Shown in pieces: positions 9,083 through 17,139 of a stretch of 64,000 bases of DNA. Position 1 is the stretch's first letter; every line of letters starts with the position of its first letter. The notes beneath the pieces are model-generated. The model ran no database searches, was not told the DNA's origin, and saw only the letters and a list, made by a program, of their open reading frames with translations. The position numbers were made by a program, and so were the translations under genes. Source of the stretch: Chersky-840 sp963764205 (GTDB lineage: Bacteria; Actinomycetota; Acidimicrobiia; Acidimicrobiales; UBA8190); contig CAVXRN010000006.1 in NCBI GenBank assembly GCA_963764205.1, positions 1,736,001 through 1,800,000 on the forward strand, written 5' to 3'.

Positions 9083-10336
9083 TCAAGCAGTGGTCGCGAC
9101 AAGTCTGTTGAATCGTTCCGCTGGAGTCTCCCATGCGAGGGTCTTGCGTGGACGCTCGTTGAGCAGGGCGGCGATGGCGTCGAGGTCCTCTTGGGAGTGG
9201 ACCGATAGGTCGGTGCCCTTGGGTAGGAACTGACGGACGAGGCCGTTCCAGTTCTCGTTGCTCCCGCGCTGCCAGGGCGAATGGGGGTCGCAGAAGTAGA
9301 CCGGGACCCCGGTGGCAACTTTGAACTCGGCGTGCGTTGCCATCTCGATGCCCTGATCCCAGGTGAGGGACTTGGCCAGGTGGTCCGGCAGATGCACGAT
9401 GTTGTCCGCCACCGCTGACGCGACATGTTCGGCGGTGCGATTCTCGAGCTTGATCAGCATGCCCATGCGGGTGGTGCGTTCCACCAACGTGGCCACCGCG
9501 CTGGCGCCGCTCTCCCCGATGATCAAGTCTCCCTCCCAGTGGCCCGGCACGGCTCGGTCTTCGACCTCGGCGGGGCGTTCGGAGATGTTGACCATCCCGA
9601 GGATTGACGCACGTCCAAAGGAGGCTCGCGAGCGAGGACGTCTCCGAGCCCGGCCCGAACGCAAGCACGCGGTGAGCTCCTTGCGCAGCTCGCCCTTGGC
9701 CTGGACGAAGACCGCCTGGTAAATGGCCTCGTGAGACACCCACCACTCTGGCTCCTCGGGGTGCTCCTTGCGGAACCGGTGGGCGATCTGCTCGGGCGAC
9801 CACTTCTTGGTGCGCAGCAGTCCCTGGACCTCCTCCCACAGCCAGGGGCGTTCCTCGGTCCAGGGGTTCTTGGGCCGTCGGGCAACTCGAGCCGCTCGCT
9901 CTTCGGCGGCCGCTGCCCGGTAGCGCCCCCGCCCACCGCTGGCCGCGATCTCACGCCAGACCGTCGAGCGGTGCCGGCCGATGCGCGAGGCGATGGCTTC
10001 GTCGGATTCTCCGACCTCGATGCCGACCCTGATCTCCTCGCGCTCGGACACACTGAGCGAGCCGGGGCGCCGTTTGCGTTGGCGTGTCATGGCCCCACGC
10101 TCGCCGCCCGGATCCGTTCTGAAGGTGGATACCCTGTCGACGAACCGCTTGTTGGTGCCGCACACCGGAACGCTCCGTCGCACGAACCCCCATCGAACGA
10201 CGTAATCCTGCACAGTTGAGGCAGGAACTCCCGTCAACGCCTCGGCTCTCTTATAGCTCGCTCCGGCGAGCACCGCCTCGACCGCCGCGTCGAGATCCGC
10301 TTGGCTCGAGCGGCGCTTCCGTCCGCGGGTTTCCAT
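9083..10336 (-). CDS. IS30-family transposase
   Basis: A 417-residue DDE transposase. The catalytic triad is complete: Asp270 (HWEGDLII), Asp327 (TWDQG) and Glu361 (GSNENWNG), with the last spacing of 33 residues normal for IS30. The N-terminus has two helix-turn-helix regions, one at about 11-52 and a second resembling the usual IS30 DNA-binding domain at 95-135 (SVSEREEIRVG, then RHRSTVWREI). ATG 10336 has a strong GGAGGT site 6 nt upstream, so the longer form is probably the real product rather than a start at Met83. It looks functional. Fragments of related copies lie at 6096 and 16857. Confidence 0.93.
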   Translation of the reverse strand: METRGRKRRSSQADLDAAVEAVLAGASYKRAEALTGVPASTVQDYVVRWGFVRRSVPVCGTNKRFVDRVSTFRTDPGGERGAMTRQRKRRPGSLSVSEREEIRVGIEVGESDEAIASRIGRHRSTVWREIAASGGRGRYRAAAAEERAARVARRPKNPWTEERPWLWEEVQGLLRTKKWSPEQIAHRFRKEHPEEPEWWVSHEAIYQAVFVQAKGELRKELTACLRSGRARRRPRSRASFGRASILGMVNISERPAEVEDRAVPGHWEGDLIIGESGASAVATLVERTTRMGMLIKLENRTAEHVASAVADNIVHLPDHLAKSLTWDQGIEMATHAEFKVATGVPVYFCDPHSPWQRGSNENWNGLVRQFLPKGTDLSVHSQEDLDAIAALLNERPRKTLAWETPAERFNRLVATTA

Positions 10337-10377
10337 GTGACACCTCCAGGTCGGGAGATGTCGCGATCACCACTTGA
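9083..10377 (-). mobile_element. IS30-family insertion sequence, complete
   Basis: A 1,295-bp element with one transposase gene. The ends are imperfect 23-bp inverted repeats at 9083-9105 and 10355-10377: TCAAG and TCGCGACA blocks match, with about 18 of 23 positions identical. The transposase stop codon lies inside the left repeat. A 2-3 bp target duplication as made by this family is not clear at either edge. The element lies between the COG4705-like gene and the PAP2 gene and does not visibly break either. Confidence 0.8.
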
Positions 10378-10449
10378 GCCCAAGGGCCGGAGCGATTGCG
10401 GTTGGCCTGCCTCGTGACGAGTGATCGAGTTCCCGCACCCACACCGGCA

Positions 10450-11214
10450 CTACAGGTCGGTCGGGGTCGAAGGATTTCCCCCGACCTCACCTGGTGTTGG
10501 GGTCGGGCCGGATGCGCCATTTGGGTCCGCAACGACGACACGACCGAATAGCACGCCCATGACCAAGAGCCAGGCGGCAACGAATATCACGCTCGCGAGA
10601 ACATCGGTGGTCCAGTGCACACCGAGCTCGACGCGGGAAAATGCCACCGCCAGCACAGCGGCGATCCAACCGAGGGCGGCAAGGAGCCTAGGACCAGCCC
10701 TCGGGATGAGCACCCACACGACTGTCGTCAGGACAGCGAAGACAAACGTGGCGGTGCTGGTGTGGCCCGAAGGCCAGGACCAGCCATGGGCGGAGACGAG
10801 TCGTACGTGTTCGGGGGGTCGGGGCCGCTCCACGATGTGCTTGGCCAATGTGGTGCCACCCTGGGCGCCAAGCCCAGCCACGACCGCCAGGAGCAGGAAG
10901 CCGACAGACAGCCGGTGACGAAGGACGAGGAAGAGCACGACCCCTGCGGCAACCAACTCCGCCACCCAGGAGCCGAGCCAGGTCACTGCCCTCATTGCCG
11001 CGTTGAGGACCGGACTTCGGTGGGCGACGACGACCGATGTCACATGGTTGTCGAAGCCCTGCGCGGTACCCGAGTGCACGACGAGCGTCCCGACGCCCGT
11101 CAAGATGCCCGCCAGGGCCATCCACGCCACGACGAGGAGTGCCACAGGGAGCGGGCGGAGCCGGAGACCCCTGGGGTTGCGAAGACCATTCCCACTTTGG
11201 TCGTTGGTATCCAT
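10450..11214 (-). CDS. PAP2-family membrane phosphatase
   Basis: A 254-residue membrane protein with about six helices and all three phosphatase motifs of the PAP2 superfamily: K(x6)RP at 125-133, PSGH at 148-151 and SR(x5)H(x3)D at 193-204. Such enzymes dephosphorylate phosphatidate, undecaprenyl diphosphate or related lipids on the outer face of the membrane. ATG 11214 is chosen because a GGAGGG site lies 7 nt upstream; an ATG 24 nt earlier has no such site. It is followed on the same strand by the IS30 element. Confidence 0.9.
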   Translation of the reverse strand: MDTNDQSGNGLRNPRGLRLRPLPVALLVVAWMALAGILTGVGTLVVHSGTAQGFDNHVTSVVVAHRSPVLNAAMRAVTWLGSWVAELVAAGVVLFLVLRHRLSVGFLLLAVVAGLGAQGGTTLAKHIVERPRPPEHVRLVSAHGWSWPSGHTSTATFVFAVLTTVVWVLIPRAGPRLLAALGWIAAVLAVAFSRVELGVHWTTDVLASVIFVAAWLLVMGVLFGRVVVADPNGASGPTPTPGEVGGNPSTPTDL

Positions 11215-11548
11215 GTCTTGCCCTCCTGGTGATTCCAAGGGCCGTTTCTCATCATCGCTACCACAGGGAACTCACCGGAAATGCCGTAGGTGGGCGGTCA
11301 GGACTCGCCGACACGGGGCAATGATTCAGTTGGACTTTCGCGTCCAGCCCTCAAAGACTAACTCGGCATCGCAAAGGCAGGTTTCGCGGAACCGGGAACC
11401 CCTCGAGGACCAGGCGCCTCGGGCCCGCGTCGTCGATGACGAGTCGTGGAAATCTGACTAGGCAAGCCAGCCCGGTCGAGAACGCGCGGGTTCAACCTCG
11501 CAGCTCTCGGACCCTACGACGTAGCGGCGCGTTCGAATCGCGGCTGCC

Positions 11549-11554
11549 TATCGT
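11549..11554 (+). promoter_or_regulatory. Likely leaderless -10 box of the YihY gene
   Basis: TATCGT lies 7 nt before ATG 11562, and no ribosome binding site is present between them. This spacing is typical of actinobacterial leaderless mRNAs. Confidence 0.45.
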
Positions 11555-11561
11555 GGGTGCC

Positions 11562-12656
11562 ATGACTGATCCGAAGCAGCCACCGACACGTTCGCCGGAA
11601 CAAGACCCTGACACCACTGCCGAGACGGGCGCGAGGAGTCGACCTAGCGGGATCGAGGTCGTCGTTCGACGGTGCGACAAGTTCCAGCAACACCATGGTG
11701 TGTTCGGATTCCCCTTCGCAGTCATCCAGAAGTTCGGCAACGACCAAGCGGGCGGCAACGCAGCGCTCATCGCGTACTACGGCTTGTTCGCCCTGTTTCC
11801 GCTCTTGATGCTGCTTACAACCATCCTTGGCTTTGTCCTGCATGACAATGAGCAGCTGCACAAGGATCTAGTTGACAGTGCTCTCGGGAGCTTCCCGATC
11901 ATCGGTCCCCAGCTTCAATCGCAGGTTCACGGTCTCACCGGAAGTACCGCCGCCGTCGTCGTCGGTAGCCTCCTTCTCTTGTATGGTGCCGTCGGCCTCG
12001 GACTGGCGACCCAAAGTGCGATGAACAAGGTGTGGAATATCCCCTACGTTCGCTGGCCACCGCTTGTGATGCGCTATCTCCGAGGGGTGGGCGTTCTTGT
12101 CCTGCTCGCACTCTCAACGATCGGCTTGACGCTCCTCACCGGGTTCGCGACCCTCGCATCGCACGAAGGCGTCTCAACGGTGCTTTTGCTGGTCGGGTCA
12201 CTTGTATTGAACTTCGGGCTTATCTTCGTTGCCTTCATGGTGATGACAGCCGAGAAGTTGGCCTGGCGTGACGTCGTGCTCGGCGCGGGGCTGGCCACAG
12301 TGTTCTGGCAGACGCTGCAAGTTATCGGAAGTTGGTATGTGGGTCGCGAGCTCCAGCACAGGACCGAGATCTATGGCTTCTTCAGCATCGTCATCGTGTT
12401 GTTGGCCTGGATCTATTTGGGTGCGCAGCTCTTCCTATTGGCGGCAGAGATCAACGTGGTTCATCGGTACCGCCTCTGGCCGAGATCTGTCACCCAACCA
12501 CCACTTACCGCTGCGGACAAGGCTGTCTTTGAACGTCTCGCACGAATGGAGATCCGTCGGAGCGAGGTCGAGCTCCAGATTGGGTTCTCGACTGAGGCAG
12601 ATTTCGACCCCCTGCGCCCGTCGCCACCTCGAGCGAGGAGCGCCACAAAGGAGTGA
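11562..12656 (+). CDS. YihY/BrkB-family inner membrane protein
   Basis: A 364-residue protein with six predicted membrane helices between residues 55 and 310. The family hallmarks are the early FGNDQAGGNAALIAYYGLFALF region and the central LLLYGAVGLGLATQSAMN segment with WNIPY, then YGFFSIVIVLLAWIYL near the end. Relatives are often misnamed ribonuclease BN; the true role is unknown, though export or envelope functions have been proposed. The soluble N- and C-terminal tails are charged. ATG 11562 follows a leaderless-type -10 box. It is divergent from the PAP2 gene. Confidence 0.85.
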   Translation: MTDPKQPPTRSPEQDPDTTAETGARSRPSGIEVVVRRCDKFQQHHGVFGFPFAVIQKFGNDQAGGNAALIAYYGLFALFPLLMLLTTILGFVLHDNEQLHKDLVDSALGSFPIIGPQLQSQVHGLTGSTAAVVVGSLLLLYGAVGLGLATQSAMNKVWNIPYVRWPPLVMRYLRGVGVLVLLALSTIGLTLLTGFATLASHEGVSTVLLLVGSLVLNFGLIFVAFMVMTAEKLAWRDVVLGAGLATVFWQTLQVIGSWYVGRELQHRTEIYGFFSIVIVLLAWIYLGAQLFLLAAEINVVHRYRLWPRSVTQPPLTAADKAVFERLARMEIRRSEVELQIGFSTEADFDPLRPSPPRARSATKE

Positions 12657-12919
12657 AAGCACAAAGTCCGAGTACCCAGGGCACATCCCTCGGACCATCA
12701 ATCGAGGACAAGGGACCTTTGAGTGCTGAGAATCCCATCCACATCACGTCTGTTGGAAGGCAGATCACGGCCACCGATCCGGGAAGGCAACGGGGCAACT
12801 GAGCCGTAGCGAATGCGCCGATCTCGCGCCCGTAATGGCCCACTGCGCGGCTGGACGTCGGAACCGGACTCATGCCGGAGGGACAACACCCTGGTATCGC
12901 CAGATTCGGAACTCGGGAA

Positions 12920-13021
12920 CTACTTTGGTCGTGATCCGAAGGCGCGCACTACCAACGCGATGACGAATAGGCCAAATGCCACGGAAGCCAGAATGATAAT
13001 CAGCCCCGCAGTGGAACTCAT
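12920..13021 (-). CDS. 33-aa single-pass membrane peptide
   Basis: ATG 13021 is preceded by a good GGGAGG site with 7-nt spacing. The 33-residue product begins MSSTAGLIIILASVAFGLFV, continues hydrophobic for a few more residues and ends in a basic tail with Arg and Lys, a typical small membrane protein. The strong ribosome binding site and the clean helix argue for a real gene even though it is very short. It lies alone between the YihY gene and the DUF1269-like gene. Its function is unknown. Confidence 0.55.
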   Translation of the reverse strand: MSSTAGLIIILASVAFGLFVIALVVRAFGSRPK

Positions 13022-13266
13022 CGATTGCCTCCCATCAAAACAGGTGAATGACCCTCAACATGGATCCGACGGCCGATCGTACCAAGGAGCGCTGGACGTC
13101 CAAGCAAAGTCTATTGACTCACAACGGTCCGAGCCAGGTGTCGGCGTTGCAACTCCCCGCTCAGGTCTGTGGATGACATTTCGGCGCTCACGGGAGATGA
13201 CAACGACTCGCTTTCGTCTGTAGACGTAGCGTTACGGCGAACGCGCACCGTCGAAAGGAGCTCATT

Positions 13267-13479
13267 ATGGCGCAACTGGGCACCGCCATCTTTCGATACC
13301 ACGACCACGAGGTCGCCGATTTTGATTGGGAGGCGTTGGAGGCCGCTGTCCAACGTGGAGAACTCGAGATAGCAGATGCTGCTTTTGTGACGAATGAAAA
13401 TGGCCATGCGGTCATCGTCGAACGTAAATCGATCCATGGATGGGGTCAAGGGGCCATCGTCGGAGCTCAGCGTCGGTAA
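13267..13479 (+). CDS. Short DUF1269-like protein, probably truncated
   Basis: A 70-residue protein from ATG 13267 behind an AAAGGAG site. It resembles the N-terminal domain of DUF1269 membrane proteins (a ferredoxin-like AIFRYHDHEVADFDWEALEA part, then LEIADAAFVTNENG). In the full family a glycine-rich membrane hairpin (GALIGG-like) follows. Here the protein stops just as that region starts (GQGAIVGAQRR). Either the membrane part was lost or this is a stand-alone soluble form. It ends 10 bp before the isochorismatase start and is probably co-transcribed with it. Confidence 0.6.
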   Translation: MAQLGTAIFRYHDHEVADFDWEALEAAVQRGELEIADAAFVTNENGHAVIVERKSIHGWGQGAIVGAQRR

Positions 13480-13489
13480 GAGGGAAACC

Positions 13490-14051
13490 ATGACCACATT
13501 TGAGGACCGACCCAACACCGCGCTCCTAGTCGTCGATGTGCAGAACGGCGTCGTCGAAGGGGCTTACCGAGCGCGACCCGGTCGTCGCGAACGTCGGCAG
13601 CATTGTCGAGAAGGCTCGGAGCGAGCGGGTCCCTGTCGTCTGGGTCCAGCACTCCGACGAGCAGCTTGTCCGGGGGAGCGACGCCTGGCGTATCGTCCCA
13701 GAACTGACCCCGGGCGACGCCGAGCCGCTCATCGAGAAGAGCTACGGAGACTCCTTCGAAGACACCACCCTCGAGACCGTGCTGTCAGATTTGGGAGTTG
13801 GGCGACTCGTCGTCGTGGGCGCACAGACTGACGCGTGCATCCGCTCGACGCTCCACGGTGCGCTCACGAGGGGATACGACGTGACCCTTGTTGGCGATGC
13901 CCACACCACCGAGGACAAAACGGAATGGGGGGCTCCGCCGCCGGACCAGGTGATTGCGCATACGAACCTGTACTGGACCTTCCAGACCGCACCGGGTCGA
14001 ACGGCCGGGACGGTCGAAACTGAGGACGTCGACTTTCGTGGCACGTCCTGA
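13490..14051 (+). pseudogene. Isochorismatase-family hydrolase broken by a +1 frameshift
   Basis: The first 26 codons from ATG 13490 (AGAGG site upstream) read MTTFEDRPNTALLVVDVQNG and on to GAY. The frame is then wrong, and the family sequence resumes one base later with ERDPVVANVGSIVEKARSER. Skipping one C at about 13567 restores a complete protein of about 186 residues. It has the catalytic Asp16 (VVDVQNG), the WVQHSDEQL segment and the nucleophile cysteine (TDACIRST). Family members hydrolyse isochorismate, nicotinamide or similar amides. The break is either a recent mutation or a sequence error; the remainder has no other lesion. Confidence 0.8.
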
Positions 14052-14373
14052 CGACTGAACAGGATGCCGGGGCCGCGAGAACACCCACGCGCAACGTGAC
14101 TCATCCATGGTGGTAGGAGCTTCCCGGTAGAGGTCCTACCCGAGAACACAAGCGCCTGAGAGCCGCACGGCACTCGGGGATCCCGGCAACACGGTGTATC
14201 CGTCTGTGGCTTGAGCACCCTTGGGAGCCGGGTAACCGGGTCGGAGGGTAACCCGCTCTGGATCACCGCCTCTAGGCGATTGCGCGGGGTTCGTCCGAAG
14301 GCGCTCCGTCACGTTCGGACTTCCTCGGCACCGGCAGAGTTCGCGGCACCCATTGGTCCACGTGATGTGCGCC
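14052..14373. other. No gene; hairpin-rich region before repeat copy 1
   Basis: No credible open frame is seen. At about 14228-14275 there is a CGGGT...ACCCG hairpin followed by ATCACCGCC. This segment resembles the region 59322-59370 upstream of the second repeat copy, so homology extends beyond the identical block in a diverged form. Confidence 0.45.
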
Positions 14374-14569
14374 CTCAAACGCCGACCGCGACGTTCCCAT
14401 CGGAGGCACGCTGTACCCGGGTGGCAGGTGCATACCGTCTGCGAAGCCAGACCGGTGCACCGTGCTGCCGGCACCCGAACGGCCACAAGGGGTGGTTCAC
14501 CTAATTTGACGATATCCACACCTCCGTGCCCTGCGCGGAGAATGTGTCTAGACGACATGGAGGGCACTG
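14374..14569 (+). promoter_or_regulatory. Structured 5' leader of the IPT gene, copy 1
   Basis: A strong hairpin spans 14423-14469: GGCA/TGCC, then GGTGCA/TGCACC, then CCGTCTG/CAGAC-GG around a 6-nt loop. Closer to the gene, GTGCCC at 14526-14531 can pair with GGGCAC at 14562-14567, and CCTCC at 14521-14525 can pair with the GGAGG ribosome binding site at 14559-14563. The leader can therefore hide its own translation start. The GCGAAGCC and ACCGG pieces faintly recall cyclic-di-GMP-I riboswitches, but the key GGGCAAACC is missing, so no class is assigned. Confidence 0.5.
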
Positions 14570-15478
14570 ATGAGGCGTCTCAAGATCATGGCAGTGGCGA
14601 TGGCTCTCGGCGCCTGTCTGGCGACGGCGAGTGTCGCCGGCGTAGCGGTGGCGCATGGCTCGACCGCACCAAAGATCACATCGGCGAAGCCCGATGTCGG
14701 GCCGCTGAGTGGAGGTACGAACGTCCTCGTCAAGGGCAAGAATCTCCAAGGCGTCGCCAACGGAGACGTGTACTTCGGCTCGACGCAGGCCACCGACGTC
14801 ATCCCTCGTAGCGCACATGAGTTCCGCGCCATCGCGCCCGCCGGCGCAGCAGGTGCGGTGTCCATCTCGGTGAGGATCGACGCACAGACCACCACGCTCG
14901 ACAATGGCTTCACCTACGAGGACTTTCCCACCATCCAGCACGTCACGCCCGATCGAGGCCCGGCCGCCGGCAGCAACCGGGTACAGGTCAACGGTGCCGG
15001 CTTCACCGGGGCTACCGTCGTCGAGTTCGGCTCCGTGGCGGCCACCAGCTTCCAAGTGGACTCCGACCAGGCGATTACTGCCATTGCTCCGGCCGAGCTA
15101 TCCAAGACCACGGTCCAGGTCACGGTGACGACTCCTACCGGCACGTCGCCCGTCGACGAGAACGGCGCCAACGATTACACGTTTGTCTCGGGACTTCCCG
15201 CGGTCAGCTCGGTGTCCCCGGACTTCGGTCTGACCACCGGAGGGCAGTCGGTAACGATCACCGGGTTCGGCTTCGTCCACGGGGGCCATCGTGCCAGCGC
15301 CGTTGACTTCGGCGGTGTCGGAGCGGAGTCGTTCACGGTGGTCAATGACAACACCATCGACGCAACCGCCCCAGCCGGCACGGGCACGGTGGACGTCACG
15401 GTCACGACCGCCGCGGGGACCAGTTCCGCTAACCCACCCGTCGACAGTTTCTACTACCTGAACTCCTATTCGTCGTAG
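14570..15478 (+). CDS. Secreted triple-IPT/TIG-domain protein, copy 1
   Basis: A 302-residue exported protein. Residues 1-28 are a signal peptide (MRRLK, a hydrophobic core, then AVA). Three immunoglobulin-like IPT/TIG domains follow at about 34-117, 120-206 and 210-297, each with the typical P-x-x-G-P/T-x-x-G-G/S start and an ATAPAG-type end. No membrane anchor or sorting motif follows; the C-terminus is YYLNSYSS. Such domains mediate protein or glycan binding at the surface. ATG 14570 follows GGAGG with 6-nt spacing. A second copy with identical protein sequence lies at 59621. Confidence 0.88.
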   Translation: MRRLKIMAVAMALGACLATASVAGVAVAHGSTAPKITSAKPDVGPLSGGTNVLVKGKNLQGVANGDVYFGSTQATDVIPRSAHEFRAIAPAGAAGAVSISVRIDAQTTTLDNGFTYEDFPTIQHVTPDRGPAAGSNRVQVNGAGFTGATVVEFGSVAATSFQVDSDQAITAIAPAELSKTTVQVTVTTPTGTSPVDENGANDYTFVSGLPAVSSVSPDFGLTTGGQSVTITGFGFVHGGHRASAVDFGGVGAESFTVVNDNTIDATAPAGTGTVDVTVTTAAGTSSANPPVDSFYYLNSYSS

Positions 15479-15777
15479 GGAGCACGGGCCGCCCGGTACC
15501 CCGGCTGGGATCACCACCGTCGACCGATACCGCGTGGCCTCACTGATCGACCAACGACGGCATGGAGCGCATCACCGGCAATCCCGCTCGGTCGTAGATG
15601 GCGAACTTGGCGCACGCAACCGGGTGTTTCCGATCGGTCCAAATCCAGCGGACCTCCCCCTGGAGAGGGTGATATGGCTACTTTCCAGGACGTGGTGCGC
15701 GACCCCGCCGGGCATCCTGTGGTCCTCACCTTCCGTGCGGTAGGTCAATAGATCCAGGACGCGGTAGAAGATACGAC

Positions 15778-16344
15778 ATGAGCCAGGTCCCACCCTTAGT
15801 CCAGAGTGCAAGCAACCGCGCTCTCGAGGCGGGTTTTGAGTACTCGTGTGATGACAACGTGGGGCGCCTGCTGTCGGTCCTCGCCGCATCGGTACCGGCC
15901 GATGGTCGCATCTTGGAACTGGGCACCGGTGCCGGTGTGGGAACTGCCTGGATTGTCAGCGGACTCAATGGTCGCTCCGACGTCGAGGTTCTCACGATCG
16001 AGGTGGAGCCACACATCGCCACCAACGCTCAAGATACACAATGGCCCACCTACGTCCGATTCGTCATCGGGGATGCGGTGGAGATGTTGCCCTCGCTTGG
16101 GCGATTCGATCTGGTCTTTGCCGACGCGCAGGGTGGCAAATGGGAGCGACTTGATCTGACGATCGGGACGTTGCGAAAGGGTGGATTTCTTCTCGTCGAC
16201 GACATGACGCCCACCCTTGAATGGGAAGAGGAGCAGGCAGAGAAGCAATCGCAGGTTCGAGATGAGTTACACGGGCACTCCGACCTCATTGCCTGCGACA
16301 TCGACTGGGCAACGGGGTTGATTCTCTGCGTGCGTCGGCATTGA
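15778..16344 (+). CDS. O-methyltransferase-like class I SAM-dependent methyltransferase
   Basis: A 188-residue protein with a Rossmann methyltransferase fold. Motif I is ILELGTGAGVGTAWI (about residues 45-59), followed by the acidic loop after strand 2 (LTIEVEPH) and FDLVFADAQGGKW, resembling the O-methyltransferase family 3 pattern around the metal-binding aspartate. GGFLLVDDM is the usual strand-5 segment. Small-molecule catechol-like substrates are typical of the family. The ribosome binding site is weak. It stands alone between repeat copy 1 and a small enzyme-fold gene. Confidence 0.8.
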   Translation: MSQVPPLVQSASNRALEAGFEYSCDDNVGRLLSVLAASVPADGRILELGTGAGVGTAWIVSGLNGRSDVEVLTIEVEPHIATNAQDTQWPTYVRFVIGDAVEMLPSLGRFDLVFADAQGGKWERLDLTIGTLRKGGFLLVDDMTPTLEWEEEQAEKQSQVRDELHGHSDLIACDIDWATGLILCVRRH

Positions 16345-16425
16345 CCGAGACCCACCGGGATGTGCCGCTCTGTGAGGGTACAAGGCATCATGCTGCGAAC
16401 GAACAGGGAATAGGAGGAGGGCAGC

Positions 16426-16713
16426 ATGAATTATGCCGCACTGATCGAAGTTGACAACGGCCGAGAAGACCCCGAGGAGGGGCGCATGGGCCTACGAGAC
16501 GAGCTGCTTCCTGCGCTGATGGGCATGCCAGGCTTCGTCAACACGCTCTTGCTCACTGCGTACGAGTGCGGGCGAGGAGTAGCAGTCGTCGTATTCGATT
16601 CACAGGAGGCCGCTCAAGAACTCGTTTCGAGCTTCGCGGAAGGTCAGGAGATTCGCGAAGGGGTCGTGATCACCCGAAAGGACGTCTTGGAAGTATCGGC
16701 CTCCTCAGGCTAG
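16426..16713 (+). CDS. Small dimeric alpha/beta-barrel-like protein
   Basis: A 95-residue protein from ATG 16426 behind an AGGAGGGCAGC site. The strand-helix-strand pattern (MNYAALIEVDN; LLPALMGMPGFVNTLLLTAYE; GVAVVVFDSQEAAQELVSSF; EGVVITRKDVLEV) is that of antibiotic-biosynthesis-monooxygenase-like or stress-response barrel proteins. No catalytic residue can be named. It probably acts as a dimer in the cytosol. It is a single-gene unit. Confidence 0.6.
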   Translation: MNYAALIEVDNGREDPEEGRMGLRDELLPALMGMPGFVNTLLLTAYECGRGVAVVVFDSQEAAQELVSSFAEGQEIREGVVITRKDVLEVSASSG

Positions 16714-16856
16714 ACGGATCGACTAGTGCCGTTCCCGATCGTCGTTCTGGGACGCGGCGGCGAGATCGGGGGGCGACCGGTACCCCCGGCGGTCTCAAGC
16801 CATCCACGCACCAGTGAGGCGAACAGCGGAAGCTGTCGCCGACTTGGAGGTGTGGG

Positions 16857-17048
16857 ATGCAAATGCGGTTCTCTGCTGCAGAGCAGTCTGAGGTATGGGA
16901 TCGGTTTGAAGCCGGCGAATCGATGCGGTCGATCGCCCGATCCGTTGGTCGATCCCAGGCTGCTGTCCGAAGTCTGATCCAGAAGACCGGCGGCATTCGT
17001 CCGCTCGCTCCGACCGTGTGGTCCGACGCCAGGATGTCACTGGCCGAA
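16857..17048 (+). pseudogene. IS30-family transposase remnant (N-terminal fragment)
   Basis: ATG 16857 follows a GGAGGTGTGGG site similar to the one in front of the intact IS30 transposase. The first 64 codons encode the DNA-binding start of an IS30 transposase (RFSAAEQSEVWDRFEAGES, then RSIARSVGRSQAAVRSL and MSLAERE). The sequence then loses all similarity, and no catalytic domain follows. This remnant comes from a different IS30 subtype than the intact copy at 9083-10336. Confidence 0.65.
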
Positions 17049-17139
17049 CGCGAGCCGTCCGACGGCGCGACAAGGACATTCGAAGGGGCATTTCCGGCGT
17101 ACTGTCGCCAGATGACTCTCATGAGGTCAAATAGAGACG

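Larger units (their letters stand above)
14374..15626 (+). repeat. Long direct repeat, copy 1 (1,253 bp)
   Basis: This block recurs at 59425-60677, a constant offset of 45,051 bp. The only difference I can find is C14431 against T59482. It carries a 196-bp leader, a complete IPT-domain gene and about 150 bp of 3' flank. There are no inverted repeats at its ends, no transposase inside it and no obvious target duplication, so it is not a simple insertion sequence. Recent duplication or gene conversion is the likely cause. Confidence 0.95.

Noticed and set aside
14374..14569. Calling the leader a cyclic-di-GMP-I riboswitch
   Set aside because: Only GCGAAGCC and ACCGG recall it; the conserved GGGCAAACC and exact ACGCAAAGCC are absent. 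Kept as an unassigned structured leader.
15674..15751. A 25-codon frame behind GGAGAGGGTGAT
   Set aside because: It is short, not hydrophobic and matches nothing; it could be a leader peptide or chance.
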